Below are positions 54,013 through 62,617 of a DNA stretch of 64,000 bases, piece by piece. The DNA is taken from NCBI RefSeq assembly GCF_902506295.1, contig NZ_LR733312.1:124001-188000 (forward strand), written 5' to 3'. The stretch's first letter is position 1, and the number at the start of each line of letters is the position of its first letter. The position numbers and the translations under genes were made by a program. The notes beneath the pieces are model-generated. The model worked only from the letters and a program-made list of their open reading frames with translations, was not told where the DNA came from and did no database searches. The stretch is from Luteimonas sp. 9C. GTDB lineage: Bacteria; Pseudomonadota; Gammaproteobacteria; Xanthomonadales; Xanthomonadaceae.

Positions 54013-54486
54013 TCAGTGCACGGGCTCGGGCTCGTCGGCGAACATCTGGGTTTCCATCCAGGCATAGGCCGCTTCGCTGCCGGGCTGGTTGAACAGCACC
54101 ATCAGCACGACCCACTTCAGATCGTCGAGATCCAGCTCGTCCTGATCGAGCGCCATCGCCCGGTCCAGCACCAGCTCGCGCTGGTCGGCATCGAGCACGC
54201 CGTGCTGTTCCAGGAACATCAGAAAGCCACGGCAGTCGACGTCCAGGCGGTCGAGCTCCGGGCCGGAGAACACGCGGGTCGGGCCGTCGGCACGCACCGC
54301 CGGCACGGCCGGACGCTGGTCGGCCAAGGCGTCGAGCCAGTCGAAGGCCTTGCTGACTTCCGCGGGACTGAAACCGGCCTGGAGCAGGCCGCTCTGGAGG
54401 GAATCGCGATCACGGACGAGGTCCGCATCCTCGGTGAAATAGTGTTCGAACAGGTACAGCAGCACATCCAGGATGCTTTCTTTCAT
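54013..54486 (-). CDS. smg: Smg family protein (DUF494)
   Basis: Small acidic cytoplasmic protein of unknown biochemical role, found next to dprA in many gammaproteobacteria. 157 residues, normal length. The DUF494 start [17 protein letters not shown], the central [19 protein letters not shown] and the late [18 protein letters not shown] are all clear. GGGGAA lies directly before the ATG. 33 bp downstream of dprA. Confidence 0.93.
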   Translation of the reverse strand: MKESILDVLLYLFEHYFTEDADLVRDRDSLQSGLLQAGFSPAEVSKAFDWLDALADQRPAVPAVRADGPTRVFSGPELDRLDVDCRGFLMFLEQHGVLDADQRELVLDRAMALDQDELDLDDLKWVVLMVLFNQPGSEAAYAWMETQMFADEPEPVH

Positions 54487-54519
54487 TTCCCCTCGGCCTG
54501 CGCCCTTGGGCGCGTCGTG

Positions 54520-55671
54520 TCAGGACTTTCGGGAATACCGACCGTGCAGCAGGGCCACACGTCCATCCAGCTCCATGGACAGCAGCATGGCCGAGGCCCG
54601 GGCGACCGTCAATCCGCTGCGCGCGACTAGTTCATCCATACCGGTTGGGTCATGCCCGAGGGCTTTCCACAACCGGTTGTAGTCCGGGTCGCCGCTGTCG
54701 GACCGGGGTGCGGCACCGCCGTCAGCCGTGTTCAGTATCGTCTCGACGCTCTGGATGGGGGCGCCGAGCCGCGCGTGCAAGGCATCGGCCAGGTCGCCGG
54801 CGATCGCCGACAGGGCGCCGGTCACCTCTTCTGGTGCCTCGACCAGGGTCGCGCCGTCGCGCAGCAGGCGGTGGCAGCCGCGGGCCATCGGGTTGTGGAT
54901 CGAGCCGGGAATCGCGAAGACCTCGCGGCCGGCGTCCGCGGCCAGCCGCGCGGTGATCAACGCGCCCGAGCGCTGCGCGGCCTCGACCACGAGGGTGCCG
55001 AGCGCGAGGCCGGCGACGATGCGGTTGCGGCTGGGAAACTGCTCGCGCCGTGCTGGCGTGCCGGGTGGATACTCGCTGGCCACGGTGCCCGCCTCGACGA
55101 TGCGCGCGTGCAGGCGCAGGTTCGAGCGCGGGTAGGGCACATCGATGCCGCTGCCGAGTACGGCGACGGTCTCGCCACCGGCATCGAGGGCCGCGGTGTG
55201 CGCGGCCGCGTCGATGCCACTCGCCAGACCACTGACGACGGACAGGCCGTCGTGCACGAACCGGCGCGCGAACAGCGCCGCGTTGTCGCGCCCGCCTGCC
55301 GTCGGGGCGCGGCTGCCGACCACGGCCACGCCGGCGCGCCACAGGCGGCAGGGGTCTCCCTCGACGAACAGCGCCAGGGGCGGTGCCTGCATGCGCCTGA
55401 GCAGTGGGGGATAGTCGGGATCGTGCCAGCCGATGACATGGCGGGTGGGCGCGTCGGCCTGCCATCGCCGCCACTCGTCCACGACCGCGGCCGACCCGGA
55501 CAGCGCCGCGCGTTGCGCGGCGTCGAGACCGGCGTCGCGCCAGGCCGGAGCGCCGCCTGCCAGCGCGGCGGCCGGGCCGTCGGCATGGTCGAGCAGGCGG
55601 CGGCGCGGGGCCGCGGCACCGCCGGCGTGGATCAGGCGCAGCAGCGCGTGCAGATCGGCATCGTCATCCAT
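54520..55671 (-). CDS. dprA: DNA-processing protein A
   Basis: Loads RecA on incoming single-stranded DNA in natural transformation. 383 residues. The Rossmann-like core has VVGSRAPTAGG, VSGLASGIDAAAHTAAL, AVLGSGIDVPYPRSN, SEYPPGTPARREQFPSRNR and SGALITARLA AND nearby VFAIPGSIHNPMARG; the C-terminal winged helix (LGHDPTGMDELVARSGL) completes the Xanthomonad form. Start taken at 55671 (MDDDADLHALL); upstream codons overlap the terminator of the LysM gene. Confidence 0.94.
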   Translation of the reverse strand: MDDDADLHALLRLIHAGGAAAPRRRLLDHADGPAAALAGGAPAWRDAGLDAAQRAALSGSAAVVDEWRRWQADAPTRHVIGWHDPDYPPLLRRMQAPPLALFVEGDPCRLWRAGVAVVGSRAPTAGGRDNAALFARRFVHDGLSVVSGLASGIDAAAHTAALDAGGETVAVLGSGIDVPYPRSNLRLHARIVEAGTVASEYPPGTPARREQFPSRNRIVAGLALGTLVVEAAQRSGALITARLAADAGREVFAIPGSIHNPMARGCHRLLRDGATLVEAPEEVTGALSAIAGDLADALHARLGAPIQSVETILNTADGGAAPRSDSGDPDYNRLWKALGHDPTGMDELVARSGLTVARASAMLLSMELDGRVALLHGRYSRKS

Positions 55672-55694
55672 GCAGGCAGCGTAGGCCGCACATG

Positions 55695-55717
55695 AAAACG
55701 GCACCCGAAGGTGCCGT
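55695..55717 (-). terminator. Intrinsic terminator of the LysM gene
   Basis: 8-bp stem ACGGCACC / GGTGCCGT (55698-55705, 55710-55717). Read on the minus strand the loop is TTCG and the stem is followed by TTTC, a textbook Rho-independent terminator, 41 bp after the LysM gene stop and before dprA. Confidence 0.85.
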
Positions 55718-55758
55718 CGTCTGATGCCGTCGGGAAAGCCCGCAGCGCGGGCCGGCCC

Positions 55759-56916
55759 TTACTGTTCGGCGTCGGGATGCTTGAGCGTGTAGCCGACACC
55801 GGCCGGCTTCTCGCCTTCCATCACCAGCGCGTAGCTGACGAAGTCGAAGGTCAGGAAGACCATCGCGTGCGCGGCGTACTCGTCGGGCAGACGGTCACGA
55901 CGCGTGCCCGCGTTCGGCGAGTCGGTGATGCGCGACGTGTTGGGATGGTTCACCCGGTCGACGACGTGCGAACCGGTGCGCCAGACCGAGAACACGGTGC
56001 CGTTGTCGACGCCGTTCTGGTGGCCGGCCGAAATCGCGATGACATCGCGCGGGCCGCCGGTGACCAGCATGTCGGCGACGCCGATCACGCGGGCATCGGC
56101 CGAAAGCGCATCGGCCGACGGCGGGTGCGGGAAGAACTGCAGGTCGTAGGGCTGCGGATTCACCGGTACGACGCGGTCGCCGGCACGGGCCTCGTAGCCG
56201 TCGTTGTCCAGGGCCAGCGCGGCGGTGTCGCTTTCCGCGGTCGGACCGTGCACCACCGTGCCCACGCCCATCTGCACCATCTCGTAACCGAGGAAGGCAT
56301 CCTGCTGGCGCGACCTGGGCTGGGTCTGTGCCCACAGGTTGCTTTCGCCCGGGATGCGGGCGCCGCGGAAGTCGAGGTCACGCGAACGCCGCGCCCCGTA
56401 GAACTCGGTGGCGGCGCGCAGTACGGCGTAACGGTCGCCCGGTCGCGCGTTCTCCAGACCCTTGACGTAGATGTTGCGGTCGACGCTGCCGCGCAGACGG
56501 CCATCCTCGTAACCGAGCACGTGCGGCAGGGTGTCGAAGTCGAACACGATGCGGCGGTTCTTGAGGAACGGCTCGACGTCCGACAGCGGAATCGCGTTGA
56601 TCGGCGCGGCGTCGACCGGGCGCGGGCCCGGACGCATCGTCACGCGGTTGAGATACGCCAGGCTGATCACGTCGCCCGGGTAGATCAGATGCGGATTCGC
56701 GATCTGCGGATTGGCCTGCCAGATTTCCGGCCACAGCCACGGCTTGTCGAGGAACCGGCCGGCGATGCCCCAGAGGGTGTCGCCGCGGACCACGACATAG
56801 GTCTCTGGATGATCGCCGCGCATCTGCTGGGCAGCTGCGAACGTGGTGACAGTCAGCAACGCGACGGCGCAGCCCGTGCGGAACGACCTTGAAAGGCGTT
56901 GAAGCGTGCCGGCCAT
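55759..56916 (-). CDS. LysM peptidoglycan-binding exported protein
   Basis: 385 residues. Signal peptide ending TTFAAAQQ, then a LysM domain at about 38-88 (VVRGDTLWGIAGRFLDKPW, NPHLIYPGDVISL). The remaining 290 residues, including VPLSDVEPFLKNRRIV and the repeated strand pattern toward DGRLRGSVDRNIYVKG, form a domain conserved with this gene in Xanthomonads and other gammaproteobacteria, upstream of dprA. Periplasmic; probable envelope role. AGGGGAGCAGG precedes the ATG. Divergent from def. Confidence 0.88.
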   Translation of the reverse strand: MAGTLQRLSRSFRTGCAVALLTVTTFAAAQQMRGDHPETYVVVRGDTLWGIAGRFLDKPWLWPEIWQANPQIANPHLIYPGDVISLAYLNRVTMRPGPRPVDAAPINAIPLSDVEPFLKNRRIVFDFDTLPHVLGYEDGRLRGSVDRNIYVKGLENARPGDRYAVLRAATEFYGARRSRDLDFRGARIPGESNLWAQTQPRSRQQDAFLGYEMVQMGVGTVVHGPTAESDTAALALDNDGYEARAGDRVVPVNPQPYDLQFFPHPPSADALSADARVIGVADMLVTGGPRDVIAISAGHQNGVDNGTVFSVWRTGSHVVDRVNHPNTSRITDSPNAGTRRDRLPDEYAAHAMVFLTFDFVSYALVMEGEKPAGVGYTLKHPDAEQ

Positions 56917-56999
56917 CTACCTGCTCCCCTTGGATTTTTCCCCTTGCAGCGGCGCAATATAGCCTGAAAGGTCCGCGCGGACGCAAGTGCGCGACACGT

Positions 57000-57005
57000 T
57001 ACAAT
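57000..57005 (+). promoter_or_regulatory. Candidate -10 of the def operon
   Basis: TACAAT, five of six consensus bases, 47 bp before the def ATG in the def/LysM divergent region. No matching -35 at 17 nt. Confidence 0.35.
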
Positions 57006-57051
57006 GCGTGCGTCCTCCCTGCGGCTGTGACCGCGTTCGCTCTTCGACCCC

Positions 57052-57570
57052 ATGGCCCTGCTCGAGATCCTCGAATACCCCCACTCCCGTCTGCGCAAAC
57101 TGGCCGAGCCGGTCGCGGCCGACCGGTTCGCCGATCCGGCGTTCCAGCGCCTGCTCGACGACATGTTCCAGACCATGTACGAAGCACCCGGCATCGGCCT
57201 GGCTGCGACGCAGATCGACACGCACGAGCGCTTCATGGTCATCGACGTGACCGAAGGGCGCGACCAGCCGCTGGTGTTCGTGAATCCGGAAATCCGCGAC
57301 AGCTCGGCGGATCTGCGCGTCCACACCGAAGGCTGCCTGTCGATCCCGGGGATATTCGCCGACGTGACCCGCGCCGACGGGATCACCGTGACCGCGCTCG
57401 ATCGTCACGGCAAGCCGTTCGAACTCAGCGTCGACGGCCTGCTGGCGACCTGCGTGCTGCACGAGATCGACCATCTCGACGGCAAGCTGTTCATCGATTA
57501 CCTGTCGCCGCTCAAGCGCGACCGCGCGCTGAAGAAGCTCGAGAAGCTGCGCAAGGACGAGCGCGGCTGA
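57052..57570 (+). CDS. def: Peptide deformylase
   Basis: Removes the N-formyl group from new proteins. 172 residues. Motif 1 GIGLAATQ (47-54), motif 2 EGCLSIPG with metal ligand C95, and motif 3 HEIDHLDG with H137, E138 and H141 are complete. First gene of def-fmt-rsmB. Confidence 0.97.
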   Translation: MALLEILEYPHSRLRKLAEPVAADRFADPAFQRLLDDMFQTMYEAPGIGLAATQIDTHERFMVIDVTEGRDQPLVFVNPEIRDSSADLRVHTEGCLSIPGIFADVTRADGITVTALDRHGKPFELSVDGLLATCVLHEIDHLDGKLFIDYLSPLKRDRALKKLEKLRKDERG

Positions 57571-57601
57571 GTCGATCGCCGCGCGCGGCGCCGATGGATC
57601 C

Positions 57602-57632
57602 GACGGCGCGCGCCGCGTCAGCGCGCGCCGTC
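57602..57632. repeat. Hairpin in the def-fmt gap
   Basis: Perfect 12-bp inverted repeat GACGGCGCGCGC / GCGCGCGCCGTC (57602-57613, 57621-57632) with a 7-base loop and no U-tract. It fills the 106 bp between def and fmt and could reduce read-through or set relative expression. Confidence 0.5.
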
Positions 57633-57676
57633 ACCGCGTCACGCCGAGGCAGTACGCCTTCCAGGACACCACGCTT

Positions 57677-58603
57677 ATGAAACTCGTCTTCGCCGGTACG
57701 CCGGATTTCGCCGTGCCCTCGCTGCTCGCGGCCGATGCGCGCCATGAAGTGGTCGCCGTCTACACCCAGCCCGACCGCCCCGCCGGCCGTGGCCGCGCGC
57801 TGACCGCCTCGCCGGTCAAGCAGATGGCGCTCGAGCGCGGGCTGACCGTCCACCAGCCCGAACGCCTGAAGGGCGCCGAGGTGCTCGACACGCTGCGTGC
57901 GCTCGAACCGGACCTGATGATCGTCGTCGCCTACGGCCTGCTGTTACCGCAATCGGTGCTGGACATTCCGAAGTACGGCTGCTGGAACGTGCATGCCTCG
58001 CTGCTGCCGCGCTGGCGTGGTGCCGCGCCGATCCAGCGCGCCATCCAGGCCGGCGACACCGAGACTGGCGTCTGCCTGATGCAGATGGAGAAGGGGCTCG
58101 ATACCGGCCCGGTGCTGCTGCGCCAGGCCACCCCGATCACGCCCGACGACACCGGTGGCAGCCTGCACGACCGTCTTGCCGCGCTGGGCGCCCAGGTTCT
58201 GGGCGACGGCCTCGGCCTGTTGCGCGCCGGCATGCAGCTCGGACCGGCGGCCCAACCCGACGTCGGCGTCACCTATGCGCACAAGCTCGACAAGGCCGAG
58301 GCGCGGCTGGACTGGACACGCCCGGCGCGCGAACTCGCCGACACCGTGCGTGCGTTCACTCCCTGGCCGGTGGCGGAAGCGGATGTCGCCGGCGAGCGCC
58401 TGCGCATCCATGGCGCGAGCCTCGCGCCGCTGGTGCACGGCCGGGCGCCGGGCAGCGTGCTGGCCGCCGGTCGCGCGGGCATCGTGATCGCCTGCGGCGA
58501 AGGCGCGCTGCGTCTGCAGCGCGTGCAACGTGCCGGCGGCCGCGCGATCGACGTCGCCGACTACCTCAACGCGCGCAGCGACCTGCGCGGCGCGGGCGCC
58601 TGA
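57677..58603 (+). CDS. fmt: Methionyl-tRNA formyltransferase
   Basis: Formylates initiator Met-tRNA with 10-formyl-THF. 308 residues. Core motif [20 protein letters not shown] carries catalytic Asn and His; the late [14 protein letters not shown] and C-terminal OB-like domain are normal. Stop is one base before the rsmB GTG start. Confidence 0.97.
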   Translation: MKLVFAGTPDFAVPSLLAADARHEVVAVYTQPDRPAGRGRALTASPVKQMALERGLTVHQPERLKGAEVLDTLRALEPDLMIVVAYGLLLPQSVLDIPKYGCWNVHASLLPRWRGAAPIQRAIQAGDTETGVCLMQMEKGLDTGPVLLRQATPITPDDTGGSLHDRLAALGAQVLGDGLGLLRAGMQLGPAAQPDVGVTYAHKLDKAEARLDWTRPARELADTVRAFTPWPVAEADVAGERLRIHGASLAPLVHGRAPGSVLAAGRAGIVIACGEGALRLQRVQRAGGRAIDVADYLNARSDLRGAGA

Positions 58604-58604
58604 C

Positions 58605-59900
58605 GTGGACAACGGCGCGCAGGCGCGACTGGCGGCGGCCCGCGTCATCGACGCGGTGCTGCATCACGGGCGTTCGCTGAAGGCCGAACTGTCCACGGCC
58701 CTCGCGGGCATCGACGACGTGCGCGACCGCGCGCTGGTCGAAGCGATGGCCTTCGCGGCCGTGCGCCACCAGGGGCGCTATGCCGCGGCACTGTCGCGCT
58801 GGATGCCGCGTCCGCCCGGCGCGCGCGATGCGCCGCTGCGCGCGCTGCTCTACGCCGGCTTCGCCCAGCTCGACCCGATGGGGCTGCCGGCGCACGCCGC
58901 GCTCAACGCCACCGTCGATGCCGCGCGCTTGCTGGGCCGTGCGCATCAGGCCAACCTGGTCAATGCGCTGCTGCGACGCGCGCAGAAGGACGGTCTGCCC
59001 GCCGCTGCCGCCGATGCCGCATGGCCGGCGTGGCTGCTCGCCGAAGTGCGCGCCGACTGGCCGCAGGACGTCGAGGCGATCCTCACCGCCAGCGCTGCCG
59101 CGGCGCCGCAGTGGCTGCGCGTCAACACGCGTCGCGGCACGCGCGATGCCTACTACACGCGCCTGGTGCAGTCGGGCCTGCCGGCCGACGTGCCGGATGA
59201 AATGTCCGACGCGTTGCGGCTCGCGACGCCGGTGCCGGTCGATGCCTTGCCGGGCTTCGCCAACGGCGACGTGTCCATCCAGGATGGGGCCGCGCAGCGC
59301 GTCGCCGATGCGCTGAGGCCGGCGGCCGGCGCGCGCGTGCTCGATGCCTGCGCCGCGCCCGGCGGCAAGAGCGCGCATCTGCTCGAACGCGATCCTGCAC
59401 TGCAGCTGCTGGCGATCGACATCGCCGCGCCGCGCGTCGCGCGGATCGAACAGACCTTCCAGCGACTGGGCCTCGGCGCACAGACGCGTGTGCGCACGGC
59501 CGATGCGCTCGAGGTCGCGCGCTGGTGGGACGGCACGCCGTTCGATGCCGTGCTGCTGGACGCCCCGTGTTCGGCGACCGGCATCGTGCGCCGCCAGCCC
59601 GACGTACTGCTGCACCGCAAGCCCAGGGATCTCGAGGCGCTGGCTCATCTGCAGGCGCAGCTGCTCGATGCGCTGGCCGCGGTCGTCGCGCCGGGCGGCA
59701 CGCTGCTCTACGCGACCTGTTCCATCCTGCGACGCGAGAACGCCGCCCAGGTCGACGCCTTCCTCGCGCGCCATGCGGACTTCAGCCTCGCGCCGCTCGA
59801 CGAGCGCTTCGGTCGCGACACCGGCGCCGGCCATCAGCGGCTGCCAGGCGAATCGGGCATGGACGGTTTCTTCTACGCGCGGCTGACGCGCCTGCGCTGA
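58605..59900 (+). CDS. rsmB: 16S rRNA (cytosine(967)-C5)-methyltransferase
   Basis: SAM-dependent m5C967 methylase. 431 residues from GTG 58605. N-terminal NusB-like RNA-binding helical domain (about 1-140), then the Rossmann fold with DACAAPGGKSAHLLE, catalytic-site LLDAPCSATGIVRRQPDV and the second Cys in ATCSILRRENAAQV. Begins 1 bp after fmt. Confidence 0.95.
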   Translation: MDNGAQARLAAARVIDAVLHHGRSLKAELSTALAGIDDVRDRALVEAMAFAAVRHQGRYAAALSRWMPRPPGARDAPLRALLYAGFAQLDPMGLPAHAALNATVDAARLLGRAHQANLVNALLRRAQKDGLPAAAADAAWPAWLLAEVRADWPQDVEAILTASAAAAPQWLRVNTRRGTRDAYYTRLVQSGLPADVPDEMSDALRLATPVPVDALPGFANGDVSIQDGAAQRVADALRPAAGARVLDACAAPGGKSAHLLERDPALQLLAIDIAAPRVARIEQTFQRLGLGAQTRVRTADALEVARWWDGTPFDAVLLDAPCSATGIVRRQPDVLLHRKPRDLEALAHLQAQLLDALAAVVAPGGTLLYATCSILRRENAAQVDAFLARHADFSLAPLDERFGRDTGAGHQRLPGESGMDGFFYARLTRLR

Positions 59901-59915
59901 GCGCGCGGCGCTCGC

Positions 59916-59921
59916 TAGAAT
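59916..59921 (+). promoter_or_regulatory. TAGAAT -10 element before glycosyltransferase
   Basis: TAGAAT ends 7 nt before the ATG at 59929, so a start of transcription at the usual distance would fall on the start codon. No -35 match at 17 nt and no ribosome site before the ATG. Confidence 0.4.
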
Positions 59922-59928
59922 CCCCGGC

Positions 59929-60762
59929 ATGCAGACGCCCGCCGCCAGCCTGATCATCAGCGCCTACAACAACGCCGACTGGCTGCAGCGGTGTCTGTGG
60001 GGGTATGCGCACCAGGACCGCAGCGATTTCGAAGTCATCGTCACCGACGATGGATCGGGACCGGCCGTGGGCGCGCTGATCGAACGCATGGCGCCGACGC
60101 TGCCGTTCCCGCTGCGGCATGTCTGGCACGAGGACGCGGGCTTCCGGAAGTGCACGATCCTCAACCGCGGCATCGAGGCCGCGCGTGCCGAGTATCTGAT
60201 CGTCTCCGACGGCGACTGCGTGCCGCGCGCAGATTTCGTCAGCCAGCATCTGCGCCTGCGCGAGCCGGGCCGGTATCTCGGCGGCGGCTACTGCAAGCTG
60301 CCGATGGACCTGAGCCTGAAGATCGACCGGGATGTCATCGCGCGCGGCCTGCATACCGATCTCGACTGGCTCAAGGCCAACGGCCTGCCGCGCAAGAAGC
60401 GTTCGCTCAAGCTCTGGGCGCGCCCCGGCTGGCGCGAGCGCGTGCTCAATGCGACAACGCCGACGACGCCGCGCTGGGCCGGCAACAACGCCTCGGGCTG
60501 GAAGGCGGACCTCGTGCGCGTCAACGGGTTCGACGAGCGCATGACCTACGGCGGCGAGGACCTCGAGCTCGGCGAGCGGCTCGCGAATGCCGGTGTCACC
60601 GGCAAGCAGATCCGGTTCTCGGCGGTGTGCATCCACCTCGACCACGCGCGCGGTTACGTGAAGCCGGAAATGAAGGCGGCCAACCAGGCGATCCGCGATG
60701 CGGTGAAGGCCGGGCGGCTGACGTGGACCGAGTACGGGCTGGTGCACGGCCCGAAGGCCTGA
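59929..60762 (+). CDS. Family-2 glycosyltransferase with galactosyltransferase-like C-terminus
   Basis: 277 residues. GT-A fold: ASLIISAYNNADWLQRCL start, VTDDGSG and the metal-binding VSDGDCVPR; the C-terminal part WAGNNASGWKADLVRVNGF and YGGEDLELGERL match the GlyTransf_7C-type domain that binds the donor and holds the base. Soluble, no membrane helix, so it acts on the cytoplasmic face. Donor unknown. Upstream rsmB ends 28 bp before. Confidence 0.85.
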   Translation: MQTPAASLIISAYNNADWLQRCLWGYAHQDRSDFEVIVTDDGSGPAVGALIERMAPTLPFPLRHVWHEDAGFRKCTILNRGIEAARAEYLIVSDGDCVPRADFVSQHLRLREPGRYLGGGYCKLPMDLSLKIDRDVIARGLHTDLDWLKANGLPRKKRSLKLWARPGWRERVLNATTPTTPRWAGNNASGWKADLVRVNGFDERMTYGGEDLELGERLANAGVTGKQIRFSAVCIHLDHARGYVKPEMKAANQAIRDAVKAGRLTWTEYGLVHGPKA

Positions 60763-60823
60763 GACCGAGCCAGGGGCGGGGTACGTGTGCGCTCCTAAAA
60801 AATGGAGTGTGCAGGCCGGTCGC

Positions 60824-61588
60824 TCAGGACAGCGCGCGCAGGTGCCGGTATTTCTCGAGTACATAGGCGGCCTGCGCCTTGTGGAAACGCCAGCCCGGCG
60901 CGCCGTCGAGAACGGCGCCGCGCAGCAGGTACTGCTTGAGCAGATACGCGGCCGCGTGCAGCGGGCCGTCGAGTGCGTGGGCACGCTTGCCCGCATCGCG
61001 CCGCTGCTGCGCCCACAGCGTGGCGTACTTCGACAGTTTGGTGACGTGCTCGGCGTGGCTGCGCGAGGTGTCGTGCTCGAAGTCGGCGTCGAGCTTCGCG
61101 ACCGTCTTGCCTTCGAGATCCGGGCGTTCGTGCACCTGCGAGGGCAGGTAACGCCAGCCCGCGCGGACCAGCCGCTCCATCGGCTCGCCGCCGCGCAGGC
61201 GATGGCCGAGGAACCAGTTGCGGCGGGTCAGCAGCCACGCATCGGCGGTCTCGATACGCCCGTCCGCGAACAGCGTGCGGATCGTCGCGTCGGTGCCCGG
61301 CGACAGCCATTCGTCGGCGTCGAGCAGCAGCAGCCAGTCGTGTACGGCCAGCGTATTGGCGAAGGTCTTCTGCGCCGCGTAGCCCAGCCAGTCCTGGTGC
61401 ACCACGCGCGCGCCGTGCGCGGTGGCGACCGCGACGGTGTCGTCGGTCGAGCCGGAATCGACGACGATCAGCTCGGCGCACAGGCCGCGCATCGAATCGA
61501 GGCAGCGGCCGATGCGGTCGCCCTCGTTCTTGGTGATGACGACGCCGGAGATCGGCAGGGGCGCAGCGGCGGGTACGGGGCTGGACAT
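60824..61588 (-). CDS. Family-2 glycosyltransferase, WaaE/KdtX-like
   Basis: 254 residues from ATG 61588. N-terminal SGVVITKNEGDRIGRCLDSM, VVDSGSTDDTV and LLLLDADEWLSP are the WaaE/KdtX-type GT2 pattern; RRNWFLGHRLRGGEP and GWRYLPSQVHERPDLEG continue it. In other bacteria such enzymes add a glucose or heptose to the inner core of LPS. Converges with the previous glycosyltransferase; 73 bp upstream starts another in the opposite direction. Confidence 0.85.
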   Translation of the reverse strand: MSSPVPAAAPLPISGVVITKNEGDRIGRCLDSMRGLCAELIVVDSGSTDDTVAVATAHGARVVHQDWLGYAAQKTFANTLAVHDWLLLLDADEWLSPGTDATIRTLFADGRIETADAWLLTRRNWFLGHRLRGGEPMERLVRAGWRYLPSQVHERPDLEGKTVAKLDADFEHDTSRSHAEHVTKLSKYATLWAQQRRDAGKRAHALDGPLHAAAYLLKQYLLRGAVLDGAPGWRFHKAQAAYVLEKYRHLRALS

Positions 61589-61640
61589 GCCGCGATTGTC
61601 GCCGATCACGCGGGCGGCGTCCGGGCGCGGCGGGGCGCGT

Positions 61641-61649
61641 TGGTATGAT
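61641..61649 (+). promoter_or_regulatory. Extended -10 promoter of the third glycosyltransferase
   Basis: TGGTATGAT fits the extended -10 pattern TGnTATnAT exactly. It lies 35 bp before ATG 61685, and excludes ATG 61661 as a comfortable start. No clear -35. Confidence 0.5.
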
Positions 61650-61684
61650 GCCGGCGCCGCATGCGCGGCGTCGCCGCGATGTCC

Positions 61685-62617
61685 ATGACCGTCTCCATCC
61701 GACCCACCGTCAGCGTGCTCGTCTCGAGCTACAACTACGCCGCGTTCGTCGTCGAGGCGATCGAATCGGTGCTCGCGCAGACGGAAAACGCGCTGGAAAT
61801 CATCATCGTCGACGACGGCTCGCGAGACGGCTCGCCCGAGCTGCTGCGCCGGCACTACGGCGACCATCCGAAGATCACGCTGATCGAACAGGCCAACGGC
61901 GGCCAGCTGCAGGCCTGGATCACCGGATTTACCCGGGCGCGCGGTGACATCGTCGCGTTGCTCGATTCAGACGACCGCTGGAATCCCGATTACCTGCAGC
62001 GCATCGTCGACGTTTACGCCGCGCGCCCAGAAGTTGATTTCGTCTACACCAACATGCAGTTGTTCGGCGATCTTGACGAGACCATGTTCAAGCCCGGCCC
62101 GGACCGCGACCTCGGCCTGTCGATCCTGCTCAACGCCTACTACCACCGCTTCCAGGGCGCAGCGACCTCGGCGGTGAGCCTGCGCAGCCCCTTGATGGCG
62201 CGCCTGCTGACCCTGCCGCCCGAGCGCGCCGCCGACTGGCTCTCACGCCCGGACGACTGCATCGTCTACGGCGCCGACATTCTCGGCGCGCACAAGGTCT
62301 ACCTGTCCGACACGCTGGTCGGTCACCGCGAACACGGCAGCAATGCGCTCAAAGCCTTCGGGCCGTCGCCGTTGCGCGTGTACCGCCACGTCGTCGGCAG
62401 CGAGCGCATGCTCGAGTTCTACCGCCAGCAGGCCGGCATCACGCCGCGCTGGCTGCGCATGGCCAAGGCCGAGTTCCGCACCAAGCCCGCGCCGACGTTC
62501 TGGGAGCTGCGCGCCTACAGCTGGCTGCTGTTCCAGGCCCCGATGCCGATGGCCAAGCGCCTCGAGCACTGGGTCGGCATGGTGTCGCATTACCTGCGTT
62601 CGCGGCGCGCGCGCTAG
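61685..62617 (+). CDS. Family-2 glycosyltransferase
   Basis: 310 residues from ATG 61685 (ATG 61679 and 61661 also in frame). GT-A pattern: PTVSVLVSSYNYAAFVVEAI, IIVDDGSRDGSPELL, ANGGQLQAWITGFTRARGD and LDSDDRWNPDYLQRI with the DxD-type metal site. The C-terminal third has no recognised motif. Probable surface-glycan enzyme; donor unknown. Ends 4 bp into the convergent PepSY gene. Confidence 0.85.
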   Translation: MTVSIRPTVSVLVSSYNYAAFVVEAIESVLAQTENALEIIIVDDGSRDGSPELLRRHYGDHPKITLIEQANGGQLQAWITGFTRARGDIVALLDSDDRWNPDYLQRIVDVYAARPEVDFVYTNMQLFGDLDETMFKPGPDRDLGLSILLNAYYHRFQGAATSAVSLRSPLMARLLTLPPERAADWLSRPDDCIVYGADILGAHKVYLSDTLVGHREHGSNALKAFGPSPLRVYRHVVGSERMLEFYRQQAGITPRWLRMAKAEFRTKPAPTFWELRAYSWLLFQAPMPMAKRLEHWVGMVSHYLRSRRAR

